A stretch of DNA of 64,000 bases from Bacteroidaceae bacterium (GTDB taxonomy: Bacteria; Bacteroidota; Bacteroidia; Bacteroidales; Bacteroidaceae), in NCBI GenBank assembly GCA_017483765.1, contig JAFUVE010000019.1, positions 27,229 through 91,228 on the forward strand, read 5' to 3'. Below the pieces are notes generated by a model that worked only from the letters and a program-made list of their open reading frames with translations, did no database searches and was not told where the DNA came from. Both the position numbers and the translations under genes were made by a program. This document shows, in pieces, positions 44,501-53,364 of this stretch (positions within the stretch are counted from its first letter, which is position 1; each line of letters begins with the position of its first letter).

Positions 44501-46388
44501 GCCAGTTCGTTCCGGCTTTCGCCTTTCCGAGTCCCATCGTGAGCGTTCCGTTGGTCACCTCCACATCCAGCGAATATACATTCACATCATTTGCCTGTGT
44601 GGAAATATGAGCCGGAATATAGACCCTTGAGTCATTACCAAATACATACGCCACATCCATGGCTCCCTCAACGAGGCCAGACTCATTTTCTCCTTGAAGA
44701 TTGTCTCTTTCCTGAGTTGAAGCCGCATTGGCATATAATTTCAGCACATAATGTCCGTTGGCAAGTCCAGTGATGGTCTGCGTCATGACATTGCCTGTGT
44801 TGTTCACCGTGTTTAACCAAGTTTCTGCCAGTCTCGTGGTTCTTCCATCGTTAGTGGTCACTTCGGGTCCAGCCCAGTCGGCCATACCCGTTGCCCCTTG
44901 CCAGTTATTGTTTGTAATGCCTACGGAAGCAGTAAAATTACTTGACACTGGTGCCAAGTTATCCGCGTCGACAAGATATGCGGTCTGGGAAGTGTTGTTC
45001 AGATAGCCCTTAATCGTGAGCTTACCGTTACTTTTTGGTTTGAATGTGTAGAATGAACCCTGATGTGGATGCACGAGATTGTCTTCGAATGTAGGCCAAA
45101 CCTGTCTCCATCCGTTGGAGTCGAGGATAGTACCCACACACTCAGCATTTCCCTCATTCCTGACAATGGTAGTGTTCACGACATCCGTCGAACCGAACTC
45201 CATGGTGATTTTCGGTATTTCAGTCACGACACGGTTAGCCAACTTACCATTACCCGTCAGGGTGTAAGTGTTGTCGTCGGTTATTTCGTATTTGGCTTCA
45301 TCTGCCCAAATGGTCAGTTTGTAGCTGTCGGTGAAGGTGATGCCTTTGTATACCGCCGTGGCATAGACATTCGTCTCACCCGTGTTGATGCCCATCAAGT
45401 CGCCGGCATCTTCCTCACCACCTAATTTGGCGATGTTGGTGTTTTCAACGGAATAAGTGACTTGTGCCCCAGTAGGGAACGAGAGAACAGGCTCATTAAT
45501 ATTCAATTCAATGAGAGAGGCCGTGCATGTCTTTGAAGAAAAAGCTATATTAGGAGCGTTCTCAACAGTGATAGCCCTGACGGAAGCCATCCAGTTACTG
45601 GATTGATTTTCATCTCTCTCGATTTTGATATATCCGTCTGCATTAGCCTGAAATGACTTTTGTACAACCTGGTTATATACTCCCGCAAAACGGACCGGAG
45701 CTCCGTCGACCTGGTCCGACACCTTATAAAAAGACTGGTATGATCCTTGAGCGGTTACGACATCAAAAGTGACAATCTGTCCTTTCGTCACAGGCACCAC
45801 GATGTATCCTCCGTTTATCTGATATCCGTTGTATCCATCGGCTAATTGTCTGTAGTTAAGTCCTGAGGTGATCAGTCCATCAGTACTGTTACTATAGGCG
45901 AAATTCCACGACCTGACAATACTCACATTATTGTCTCGCTTAATGGATGTGATCACCGGTAGTCCACCATTTCCACCGCCATATTTAAACGTTATAGCTC
46001 CGTCGCTCGCAGCATTGGCAGTGATGGTGGCAATATTACTGGAATTGGCACTGCTCACGGTTTGTTCGGAAGTGGCACCACCAACTGTTACCTGTGCTCT
46101 TCTGTCTGCACTATTAGACTTAAATAGAATTTGTACACTCTGTCCTTTAGAGACAGGAATACTCACGACAGCACCATTATTAAGTACTAACAGTCCTCCA
46201 TACCCGATCCTGACCGTCTAGGTCCATGTCAGTCCATGAAGTCCATCTGCGGACGGTGAGAGCGGATTTGCATCAGCCCACGTTGTAAAATCCCAACGAT
46301 AGGAATCCTCTTCAGCCCTTGCGCCCAAAATGCCTACGAACAAAATCGCCGCAAGCATAATAGCTCGAAAAAGGAAAATCTTTCTCAT
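41529..46388 (-). pseudogene. Very large secreted protein interrupted by an amber codon
   Basis: The gene begins at ATG 46388 with a good signal peptide (RKIFLFRAIMLAAILFVGILGARA), reads WDFTTWADANP, and hits TAG at codon 57 (46218-46220). The same frame then stays open for 1,550 or so codons to 41529. The long part holds repeated beta-sandwich-like units, TMELKGDITSATLNPDGTVSN and SIQPDGTLTVTGGHG type strands, several Thr/Asn-rich modules, and a C-terminal end TVSGVKIQGLPAQKGVYIQNGKKIMVK-like sorting tail (in parts). It is a cell-surface or secreted adhesin or carbohydrate-binding type by look. One base change would explain the stop. Internal GTG initiation at 46166 would lack the export signal. 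Confidence 0.75.
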
Positions 46389-46648
46389 GATTGTTAAAAA
46401 AATAGTTTAAGTTAAACGATAAAAAAGTATATTATTCAAATCTGTTTTTGTTTATTATTTCATTCTTGCTCGAATGTCCCCCTGTTGTATGTTGCCAAGA
46501 TAAAAGCCTTACAGTATGTAGTGATGTCAAAAACGGATCAGAGATCGCACAAATCATAAGTCAAATTGAATTGCCTTTTCGGCTCGTCCTAAAACAATAA
46601 ATTCTGATGTCTTGTCGCGTACAATTTATATTATTCCCCAAATTTTGT

Positions 46649-46714
46649 GCAAAATTACTGAAAAGCTATCAGATTTGATATAAGAAATGTAACTATTGGT
46701 GCAAGAAATGTAAC
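46649..46714 (-). promoter_or_regulatory. Promoter and direct repeats upstream of the large secreted gene
   Basis: The minus strand reads TAATTTTGC at 46649-46657, giving a leader of about 260 nt. Upstream, AAGAAATGTAAC (plus reading) occurs twice, at 46682-46693 and 46703-46714, exactly 21 bp (two helical turns) apart, and TGTTACA follows at about 46739. It looks like an activator or repressor site. Confidence 0.5.
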
Positions 46715-46942
46715 AAAAACATGTGACAAATTGCAAAATGTTACAAATGCGACATTTTTTACCTATTGAGAGAAAAAGATTTCAGTATTAGATATGAGTA
46801 TTGCAGAAGGTCGGAAAGAAAAAATCACAGCGTAAATTTCGGGTTGGAGTGTCTGTGATGTGATTTTACTACGGGATTATTTGTGGAAAAAGATTAAACG
46901 GCGTGGTTAGGCTGTGATTCGCCGGCCGATTTAGCTTCGCTG

Positions 46943-47004
46943 ATTCTCGGCTGCGCTCAACATAGCTCATGCAAGCTTGGCTCTTTATTCGCTTGCACGA
47001 GAAT
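46943..47004. repeat. Palindromic intergenic repeat, family A (copy 3)
   Basis: ATTCTCG...CGAGAAT ends around a GCTC-ATGCAAGCTTG-GCTC core. The rest of 46715-47060 shows no gene. Confidence 0.65.
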
Positions 47005-47060
47005 TGTGCGGGCGAGACGCCCACACCCCCAAGCGATGTCCTGCCTCCAAGAACACCTCT

Positions 47061-47259
47061 ACACTTTTATCAAGTTATTTTTGTATAAAAATCACACTTT
47101 TATCAAGATAAAAATGCAATCTGACTACACTTTTATCAAGATATTTTTGTATAAAGACCACACTTTTATCAAGATAAAAATGCGTTCCAACCACACTTTT
47201 ATCAAGATAAAAACGCAGTCCAACTACACTTTTATCAAGATATATTTGTTTTAAAGAAA
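47061..47259. repeat. Six-copy 33-bp-period array, ACACTTTTATCAAG
   Basis: Copies start at 47061, 47094, 47127, 47160, 47193 and 47226, each exactly 33 bp apart. The 14-bp unit continues in most copies to the palindrome TTTTATCAAGATAAAA. The 19-bp intervals come in two alternating kinds (TTTTTGTATAAA and AAAATGC...). The last copy ends just before the -33 element of the downstream ATPase gene. Confidence 0.92.
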
Positions 47260-47268
47260 GAAAAATGG

Positions 47269-47277
47269 TATCTTTGC
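47269..47277 (+). promoter_or_regulatory. Promoter of the DUF4143 ATPase gene
   Basis: TATCTTTGC with TTTG at 47245-47248, 20 bp upstream. It lies 11 bp before ATG 47289, so the mRNA has almost no leader. Confidence 0.65.
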
Positions 47278-47288
47278 CAAAAAAAGAT

Positions 47289-48605
47289 ATGATACGCGAC
47301 GCATTACAAGAATTACAGAAATGGAAGTCACAGGAGAAACGCAAACCCCTCATCATCCGTGGTGCCCGTCAAACAGGCAAGACCTGGCTGATGAAAGAAT
47401 TCGGCAAGCAATGTTTTACAGAGACCTTATATGTAAATTTCGAGAATGAGCAGCTGTTTAAAAATTTGTTCAAACAGGATTTCAACACGACCCGTATTAT
47501 AGCGGAACTGGAGTTGTTTCACGGGAAGAAGATTGACTACTCCAACACGCTCATTATTTTCGACGAGATACAAGCAGTGGAAGGCGGTGTCACATCCTTA
47601 AAATATTTCTGTGAAAATGCTCCTCAATATGCCATAGTGTCAGCCGGTTCTCTGCTCGGTATGTCAATTCACCAGAATCAGTCTTTTCCTGTTGGAAAAG
47701 TATCATTCCTTGACCTCTACCCCATGTCGTTCAAAGAATTTCTGTTGGCCAACGGTAAAGAGAATTTGGTTGAAGTCATGTGGCAAAAGAGATGGGATTT
47801 GATTCTTCCTTTCCATAATGAGATCACCTCATTATTAAAGACCTATCTCTTTATAGGAGGGATGCCTGAAGTGGTTCAGTCCTGGATTGACTCACATGAC
47901 TACTTTGAGGCTCGCACGCTACAGCATGAAATTCTTCGGTCGTACCAATCCGATTTCTCGAAGCACGTACCAAGGGAATTAGTGCCAAGACTCGAAATGG
48001 TGTGGAACAGTCTGCCAGCACAACTGAGCAAAGAGAACAAGAAATTCATCTATGGAGTGATCCGCCAGGGTGCGAGAGCCAAAGACTTCGAGCTGGCGAT
48101 AATGTGGCTTTTAGACTGTGGCCTGATTCATAAATCCCAAAGGGTTAACACTCCTAAAATTCCGCTAAAAGCCTATCAAGACATGCAAGTGTTTAAATTG
48201 TTCATGTTGGATGTAGGACTTCTCTCTGCTTCTTCAGGATTAGATGCAAAGACACTCCTTGACGGCAACTCCATTTTCACAGAATTCAAGGGAGCACTGA
48301 CAGAGCAATTCGTCATGCAGGAATTAAAACACATTTCGCTCGACTATATAGGATATTGGACGAACGAGCGTAGCACATCCGAGGTCGACTTCATCATTCA
48401 GAAAGAAGGGATGGTCGTTCCGATAGAAGTAAAATCAGGTGAGAATCTGACCTCCCGTAGTTTCACTCTTTTCTGTCAGAAATATGAGCCAGAGACAGCC
48501 ATAAAAACATCCACCTTGCCATATATGTGTAATCAAAACATTCACAACATCCCTTTATATGGATTATCCGCTTTTTTGGAGACAAAGAAAAAGGAAGAAC
48601 ACTAA
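47289..48605 (+). CDS. AAA ATPase with C-terminal DUF4143
   Basis: 438 residues. Walker A GARQTGKTW is near the start, Walker B LIIFDEIQ at about 90-97, and the sensor stretch SAGSLLGMSI behind it; the C-terminal half is DUF4143 with a PD-(D/E)XK-like pattern (GALTEQFVMQEL, then STSEVDFIIQKEGMVVPIEVKSG). This widespread archaeal/bacterial family has no firm role; the nuclease-like D...EVK residues are kept. The ATG at 47289 is preferred because the promoter box covers the ATG at 47265. The six-copy array upstream suggests special control or a genomic hot spot. Confidence 0.85.
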   Translation: MIRDALQELQKWKSQEKRKPLIIRGARQTGKTWLMKEFGKQCFTETLYVNFENEQLFKNLFKQDFNTTRIIAELELFHGKKIDYSNTLIIFDEIQAVEGGVTSLKYFCENAPQYAIVSAGSLLGMSIHQNQSFPVGKVSFLDLYPMSFKEFLLANGKENLVEVMWQKRWDLILPFHNEITSLLKTYLFIGGMPEVVQSWIDSHDYFEARTLQHEILRSYQSDFSKHVPRELVPRLEMVWNSLPAQLSKENKKFIYGVIRQGARAKDFELAIMWLLDCGLIHKSQRVNTPKIPLKAYQDMQVFKLFMLDVGLLSASSGLDAKTLLDGNSIFTEFKGALTEQFVMQELKHISLDYIGYWTNERSTSEVDFIIQKEGMVVPIEVKSGENLTSRSFTLFCQKYEPETAIKTSTLPYMCNQNIHNIPLYGLSAFLETKKKEEH

Positions 48606-48619
48606 GAGTTCCAAAGGAA

Positions 48620-48643
48620 CGGGACACCCAAATGGGTGTCCCG
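48620..48643. terminator. Hairpin between convergent genes
   Basis: CGGGACACCC-AAAT-GGGTGTCCCG, a perfect 10-bp stem between the ATPase and GH43 stops. No long T tract; it can serve both strands. Confidence 0.7.
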
Positions 48644-48657
48644 TAAGCAGCATATTA

Positions 48658-49701
48658 TCATAGGTCAGAAAGAACCGGCCATCCCTTTTTGAAGTTGATT
48701 TTCTTGACGACGAGTTTTGATGCTCCGTTGAGTGCGCGGTCGTAGCCGTGAGCAACGAAGTACCACTGTCCGTTGACTTTGGCGGCTCCGTTATGTCCGG
48801 CCCCCACATATTTGTCGTCGCGTCCGATGAGGGTGGTTCCCCCACCCTTGGTCATGAGCTTGCCTTTCTGGTCCTTGTAGGGTCCGGTGATTTTCTTTGC
48901 GCGTCCCACGATGGTGTGGTATGTGCTGCGCATGCCTCGGCAGCATAGTCCTGCAGACGCGAAGAGATAGTAGTATTTTCCTTCCTTGATGATGAAAGGC
49001 GCCTCAATCTCGTTGTTGTTCGCCTCGATACCCTCTTCCGGCACAGCGTCGGGATTGGTATGTCGTGCGATGGTCTGAGGTTTGCCCACGGGTGTTTTCA
49101 GGTCCTTTTCAAGTTGAACGAGCTGAATGCCGTCCCAGAAAGAACCGAATGAAAGCCAAGGGTTACCCTTGTCGTCGATGATGAGGTTGGGGTCGATGCA
49201 GTTGTAGTCGTCTCCCCGCTTCGACTCGATGACCTTTCCGAGGTCTTCCCATTTGTAGTCAGGGGAATCGGGGTTGAGCGTCTTGTTGACGGCCACTCCG
49301 ATGGCAGATGTGTTCTTTCCGAAAGAGGAGCAGGAATAATAGAGATACCACTTGTCGCCCACTTTGCAGATGTCAGGTGCCCAGGTGTGTCCGCGGTAGC
49401 CGCGAATCTGGTCGACAGCCCACTGCGGCGTTTCCGGGAGCACTCCCCTTCCCGGTTTCCAAGTCTTGAGATCCTGTGAAGTCATGCTTCCCACGTTGAA
49501 TCCCGTGCTGAAGATGTAGTAGGTACCGTTCTCATAGGCGAGAACCGGGTCGTGCACGTCCGGGTTCTTTTCGTCGAAGCGGAATTCACGTCTTCTCCTC
49601 GGCGGGTTGTTCCCGTTGTTCTCATTGTTTTGATTGTCCTGTGCGGCCAAGTCAGCAGTCGCACAAATCGCCAGAGCGAAAAAAAGATGTCGTAGCATCA
49701 T
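48658..49701 (-). CDS. Glycoside hydrolase family 43 enzyme, arabinanase-like
   Basis: 347 residues with a signal peptide (LRHLFFALAICATADLAAQ) and an Asn-rich linker. Five-blade propeller features: the first blade NPDVHDPVLAYENGTYYIFSTG with catalytic-base Asp, the middle DPNLIIDDKGNPWLSFGSFWDG with a second Asp, and NNEIEAPFIIKEGKYYYLFAS with the acid Glu. The pattern fits endo-1,5-alpha-L-arabinanases or related exo-enzymes that break plant arabinan. A single gene without SusCD neighbours. The start at 49701 follows the TAACTTTGC box (49752-49760, minus). Confidence 0.9.
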   Translation of the reverse strand: MMLRHLFFALAICATADLAAQDNQNNENNGNNPPRRRREFRFDEKNPDVHDPVLAYENGTYYIFSTGFNVGSMTSQDLKTWKPGRGVLPETPQWAVDQIRGYRGHTWAPDICKVGDKWYLYYSCSSFGKNTSAIGVAVNKTLNPDSPDYKWEDLGKVIESKRGDDYNCIDPNLIIDDKGNPWLSFGSFWDGIQLVQLEKDLKTPVGKPQTIARHTNPDAVPEEGIEANNNEIEAPFIIKEGKYYYLFASAGLCCRGMRSTYHTIVGRAKKITGPYKDQKGKLMTKGGGTTLIGRDDKYVGAGHNGAAKVNGQWYFVAHGYDRALNGASKLVVKKINFKKGWPVLSDL

Positions 49702-49751
49702 AATGAAGTTAGTTTGTAGTGAAAAAAATTGTTTAATTCTGCTCCTTAATT

Positions 49752-49760
49752 GCAAAGTTA
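49752..49760 (-). promoter_or_regulatory. Promoter of the GH43 gene
   Basis: The minus strand reads TAACTTTGC, 50 bp before the chosen start codon. Confidence 0.6.
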
Positions 49761-49998
49761 AAGAAAAAGGCTTGAAAAACCATACAAAAATCACAGTTTT
49801 TGACGAGACGGGCGAAAAAAGTGTCGGTTTAACACTTTTTTAGGGTATAAATGGTAAAGGCCTTCTTTGGAAGTGTTATTTCCAAAAAAGTCCTTCATTG
49901 GAAGCTTTTTCCTAAAGAATCGATGCATTTGCACAGAAAAGGCTAAAGTCGACCAATATACATTATAACAAATTCATCGGACTCACGTTAAATACGTC

Positions 49999-50254
49999 TT
50001 ACAAGATAATGTCGTCGTCGATGTCGAATTCACCTTCTTCCACATCCTCAAAGATGCCATCGATGTATTCCTGGAAGTGGGTGGCCGAAGGGTCATCTCG
50101 AACCTCAACGATCTTTGGGTTGAGTGAATAACCACGGCTGCTGGTGCCAGGTGTTTTTCACTTCGTCTGTTGCATTGTCATTGTCATCGCATGACATCAG
50201 ACCGAAACTGGCAGTCATCATGGCGGCCAGTATCCATAGAAAAGTCTTTTTTAT
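49999..50254 (-). pseudogene. Decayed small lipoprotein
   Basis: On the minus strand a signal-like stretch KKTFLWILAAMMTASFGLMSC starts with ATA (50254) where ATG is expected, and has lipobox LMSC followed by DDNDNATDE. The frame runs to a TGA after FTQPKDR, but a one-base shift at about CAACCCAAAG continues as PKIVEVRDDPSATHFQEY and ends acidic, DIDDDIIL, TAA. Loss of the start codon plus a frameshift point to a relic. The rest of 49795-50444 has AT-rich sequence and no gene. Confidence 0.45.
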
Positions 50255-50444
50255 TCTCCTGATTGTTTTACATTTTTACAAAAATATTGGCAAATTTAAA
50301 CAAAATAATTGGAATAGCACAACTATTATGGTGTTTTTTTCGTGACAGTAGCCTGTTTTTGATGAAGACAGGAAGACGAGGATCCATGAAGACAAGACGA
50401 TAGTCTGCTATGGATGGCATTCAAATGAGGCAGGCGGTGCGAAA

Positions 50445-51146
50445 TCACATATTATAATAGAAGTCGCGTGTGAGTTCGATAAATTCCGGTGTGTAGAGGT
50501 GTTTTTCGTTGTAGATGGTGATGGATGACAGGATTGCGGGTCGGATATGGTTGGAAAATTCCAGCATGGCGCGTTTGGGTGCTTTTCCCTCGGTGGTGAT
50601 GACGTCGCAGCGTCGAGTGAGGAAAAGTCCGTTGATGGCGGCCTCCCCTACCGCGTCGTTGACAGAGGCGAGTGGGAGGATGATAGAGAAAGTGCCACCC
50701 TCAGTGAGCATCGGGGCCGCATTCTTCATCAGCAGTGGCAAGGGCAGCGCATCTTGTCGCCGTGCCAGTTCCCGCTGCTGGTCGGGTGCATGGACCTGCT
50801 CCTTGAAGAAGGGCGGATTGGAGACGATGGCATCGAACTGATACCCCTGAATGGCAAACGGATGACAGAAGTCGGATTCGAGGATCGTGATGCGGTCAGC
50901 CCATGGAGAGCGGTCGCAGTTTTCCCTCGCCTGCTCCACGGCATCCGCGTCGATGTCGATGCCCCAGACCTTGGCATACGGACAACGCTGCGCCATCATC
51001 AGGGCGATGAGTCCGGTGCCGGTTCCGATGTCGAGCACGCTGCGTTTGTCCTCAGCTGCAGCCCATGCGCCGAGGAGCACGCCGTCGGTGCCCACTTTCA
51101 TGGCGCATCGGTCGTGACTGACAGAGAATTGTTTGAAGTGAAACAT
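50445..51146 (-). CDS. trmN6: tRNA1(Val) (adenine(37)-N6)-methyltransferase
   Basis: 233 residues, SAM-dependent. The SAM loop is VLDIGTGTGLIALMMAQ at about 39-55, with motif IV NPPFF typical of N6-adenine methyltransferases and GTDGVLLGAWA just before motif I. It resembles E. coli YfiC/TrmN6, which methylates A37 of tRNA-Val. The start FHFKQFSVSHDRCAMKVG is usual for the family. Downstream of ispH after a repeat-rich gap. Confidence 0.88.
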   Translation of the reverse strand: MFHFKQFSVSHDRCAMKVGTDGVLLGAWAAAEDKRSVLDIGTGTGLIALMMAQRCPYAKVWGIDIDADAVEQARENCDRSPWADRITILESDFCHPFAIQGYQFDAIVSNPPFFKEQVHAPDQQRELARRQDALPLPLLMKNAAPMLTEGGTFSIILPLASVNDAVGEAAINGLFLTRRCDVITTEGKAPKRAMLEFSNHIRPAILSSITIYNEKHLYTPEFIELTRDFYYNM

Positions 51147-51440
51147 GGAATAATTTGAAATTTGAGGTTTGAGATTTGAGGTTTAGCCATCCGGACAGAG
51201 ACTTTGAGATTTGAAATTTGAGATTTGAGGTTTAGCCATCCCGGACAAAGACTTTGAGATTTGAAATTTGAGATTTGAGGTTTAGCCATCCGGACAGAGA
51301 CTTTGAGGTTTGAGATTTGAGATTTATTGGCATGACTTTCGGCTGCGCTCGGCATAATTGAAGCAAGCTTCATTCTGCTCTCGCTTGCACGAAAATTGGG
51401 GTTTAGCCATCCGGATGAGGAGCAATTGGCATTAGTAAGT
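51147..51440. repeat. TTTGAGAT heptamer arrays and family A palindrome (copy 4)
   Basis: Three long copies of a block made of GAAATTTGAGGTTTGAG heptamers plus TTTAGCCATCCGGACAGAGAC (in parts) at 51155-51310, then a palindrome at about 51334-51397 centred on AAGCAAGCTT. No gene is seen. Confidence 0.8.
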
Positions 51441-52349
51441 TCAGATGTCAAAGTTCAAACTTAAAATTTTCTCCCGGCACTGCTCCATGAGCCATTTGGG
51501 CGTGGACGTGGCGCCGCAGATACCGACCGACTGTGCCGTCTGAAACCAGTGCGGGTTGATTTCGTCGGGCTGCCCGATGAGATAGGAGTTGGCATTCACC
51601 TTGCGGCACTGTGAGAAGAGCACCTTCCCGTTGCTGCTTTTCTTTCCTGCCACAAACACGATGACGTCGTGTTTCTCCGCAAAACGGCTGATGTCGCTGA
51701 ATCGGTTTGCCACCTGCCGGCATACGGTATCGAAATATTTGAACACCAGTCCCTTGTCGTTGGTCAGTACGTTCTTAGCCACAGAATTCGTGGCATTCAT
51801 CCTTCGGGCGATAATGTCGATGATCTGGCGGAATCCGTCGAGCGACATGGTGGTCTGCGAATAGAGCGATATGTTTTTCGACACGTCGAGCTTCTCGGCA
51901 TCCTCCGACTTTTCCACCACGATGGCAGTCCCTTCGGTCTGCCCCACGAGTCCCACCACCTCCGCATGTCCGTTCTTTCCGTAGATGACAATCTGGGTGT
52001 TGCTTCCGCGGTTTTCGTTGTACTCCCGCTTGATACGCCGCTGGAGGTTGAGCACCACCGGGCAGGTGGCGTCGATGACAGTTAGCGCGTTGTGTTCCGC
52101 CTTCTCGTAAGTGGTGGGCGGCTCGCCATGTGCCCTGAAGAGGATTTTTGCGTCGTGGAGTGTCTCCATCTGCTCGTGTTCGATGGTGATAAGTCCCATC
52201 GTGCGTAGCCGTTCACATTCCCTTCCGTTATGCACGATGTCGCCCAGGCAATAGAGATTGTCCTCCGTTGCCAGTTCTTCCTCCGCCTTTCGGATGGCAG
52301 TAGTCACACCGAAGCAGAAGCCAGATCCTTCGTCGATTTCAACGAGCAT
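51441..52349 (-). CDS. ispH: 4-hydroxy-3-methylbut-2-enyl diphosphate reductase
   Basis: 302 residues; last step of the MEP isoprenoid route, giving IPP and DMAPP. The [4Fe-4S] ligand Cys residues are at GFCFGVTTA (Cys12), DATCPVVLN and GICGATSTP; HGEP, a substrate-binding His motif (FRAHGEPP), and the ATS motif are present. The isoprenoid product feeds undecaprenyl phosphate used by MraY and MurG. It lies between cmk and trmN6. Confidence 0.95.
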   Translation of the reverse strand: MLVEIDEGSGFCFGVTTAIRKAEEELATEDNLYCLGDIVHNGRECERLRTMGLITIEHEQMETLHDAKILFRAHGEPPTTYEKAEHNALTVIDATCPVVLNLQRRIKREYNENRGSNTQIVIYGKNGHAEVVGLVGQTEGTAIVVEKSEDAEKLDVSKNISLYSQTTMSLDGFRQIIDIIARRMNATNSVAKNVLTNDKGLVFKYFDTVCRQVANRFSDISRFAEKHDVIVFVAGKKSSNGKVLFSQCRKVNANSYLIGQPDEINPHWFQTAQSVGICGATSTPKWLMEQCREKILSLNFDI

Positions 52350-52439
52350 GTTGTTAGATTAAAGTTTAATGTTTAAAGTTTAAAGAGCCATGCGGACGGC
52401 TGTTTCATTGAGAGTTTAGAGGGAAGAATGAGAGGGGAG

Positions 52440-52505
52440 TTTGGATTCGAAAATCGAGAAAGCGAAGAAACGAAAAAACGAAGAAACGAGGAGGCAAAGC
52501 CTCGA
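52440..52505. repeat. GAAAAACGAAGAAACGA short repeats
   Basis: Runs of CGAAGAAACGAAAAAACG between ispH and cmk, preceded by TTTAAAGTT heptamers and one GCCATGCGGACGG word (52388). Confidence 0.65.
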
Positions 52506-52506
52506 A

Positions 52507-52555
52507 AAAAAAACGCACGGCCGCCTTTGAAAGAAAAGACGAGCCGTGCGTTTTT
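52507..52555 (-). terminator. Terminator of cmk
   Basis: ACGCACGGC (52513-52521) pairs with GCCGTGCGT (52543-52551). A/T tracts flank both sides, so it can work in both directions; the minus-strand T tract is nine long. Confidence 0.85.
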
Positions 52556-52557
52556 AT

Positions 52558-53277
52558 TTATTTGTTGGCTTTGTCGATGGCTTCCTGCACGTATTTGCTG
52601 ACGAGTTCGTCCTGTTCAGCGATGGTGAGGTTGGAGTTGTCGATGACGATGGCGTCGTCTGCCTGTTTGAGCGGTGCCAGCTCGCGGTGAGTGTCGAGAT
52701 AGTCGCGCTCCTGGATGTTTTTCAGCACATCTTCGTATTTCACTTCCGTGTCGCCCTTGCGCTGGAGTTCATCGTAGCGGCGTTGAGCCCTTACCTCCGG
52801 TGAAGCGGTGACGAAGAGTTTGAGTTCCGCATCGGGGAATACGACCGTTCCGATGTCGCGTCCGTCCATCACGACACCCTTCTCCTTGCCCATCTCCCGC
52901 TGCTGAGACGTGAGGAACTCCCTGACGAACGGGATGGCCGAGACGTTGCTCACGTTGTTGGACACCTCGAGTCCACGGATTTCGCCTTCCACCACCTCAC
53001 CGTTGAGCCGTGCCAGCGGTTTGTTGGTCTCAGGGTCGAGCGTGAAGTCCACTTTCAGCTTTCCAGCGTCAATGGCCTGTTGCAGACGCTCTTTATCCAC
53101 CGTCTTATCATCTCCCTCCCCGCTTATCATGCCTTCCCGCATGGCATAGAGAGTGACAGTGCGGTACATGGCGCCTGTGTCGATATAGATATACTTGAAA
53201 GCGCTGGCAGCCGCCTTGGCTATGGTGCTTTTTCCGCAAGAAGAAAATCCGTCGACAGCCACAATGATCTTATTCAT
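52558..53277 (-). CDS. cmk: Cytidylate kinase
   Basis: 239 residues; phosphorylates CMP and dCMP with ATP. P-loop AVDGFSSCGKSTIAK at about 6-20, YIDTGAMYRTVTLYAM, then VVMDGRDIGTVVFPDAELKLFVTA with the NMP-binding residues, and the lid RAQRRYDEL. The ATG at 53277 is used because the frame upstream of it has no family sequence. Its stop overlaps the start of the terminator region. Confidence 0.94.
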   Translation of the reverse strand: MNKIIVAVDGFSSCGKSTIAKAAASAFKYIYIDTGAMYRTVTLYAMREGMISGEGDDKTVDKERLQQAIDAGKLKVDFTLDPETNKPLARLNGEVVEGEIRGLEVSNNVSNVSAIPFVREFLTSQQREMGKEKGVVMDGRDIGTVVFPDAELKLFVTASPEVRAQRRYDELQRKGDTEVKYEDVLKNIQERDYLDTHRELAPLKQADDAIVIDNSNLTIAEQDELVSKYVQEAIDKANK

Positions 53278-53307
53278 CTTATTGTCTTTTCTTTTATCAA
53301 TTAGCAT

Positions 53308-53362
53308 TATTGAAATCTCGATTCTTCGAGGTTCCGATGCCCCGAAGAATCGAGATTTCGAA
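53308..53362 (-). terminator. Terminator after secA (bidirectional hairpin)
   Basis: 15-bp arms AATCTCGATTCTTCG and CGAAGAATCGAGATT around a 16-nt loop, between the secA stop and the cmk start. The whole block has CGA-rich 9-bp steps like the other arrays. Confidence 0.7.
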
Positions 53363-53364
53363 GT

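Noticed and set aside
46166-46168. GTG start for the large secreted protein
   Set aside because: It would leave a 1,545-residue protein without an export signal, whereas the same frame upstream encodes a signal peptide ahead of the amber codon.
47006-47254. Coding gene across the 33-bp array (either strand)
   Set aside because: Because 33 is a multiple of 3, the array is open in several frames and gives repeat peptides such as TFIKI or YLDKSVV. It lacks a promoter of its own and overlaps the promoter of the ATPase.
47061-47259. CRISPR array
   Set aside because: Six evenly spaced repeats look CRISPR-like, but the repeat is only 14-16 bp, the intervals are 19 bp and of two similar kinds rather than unique spacers, and there are no cas genes.
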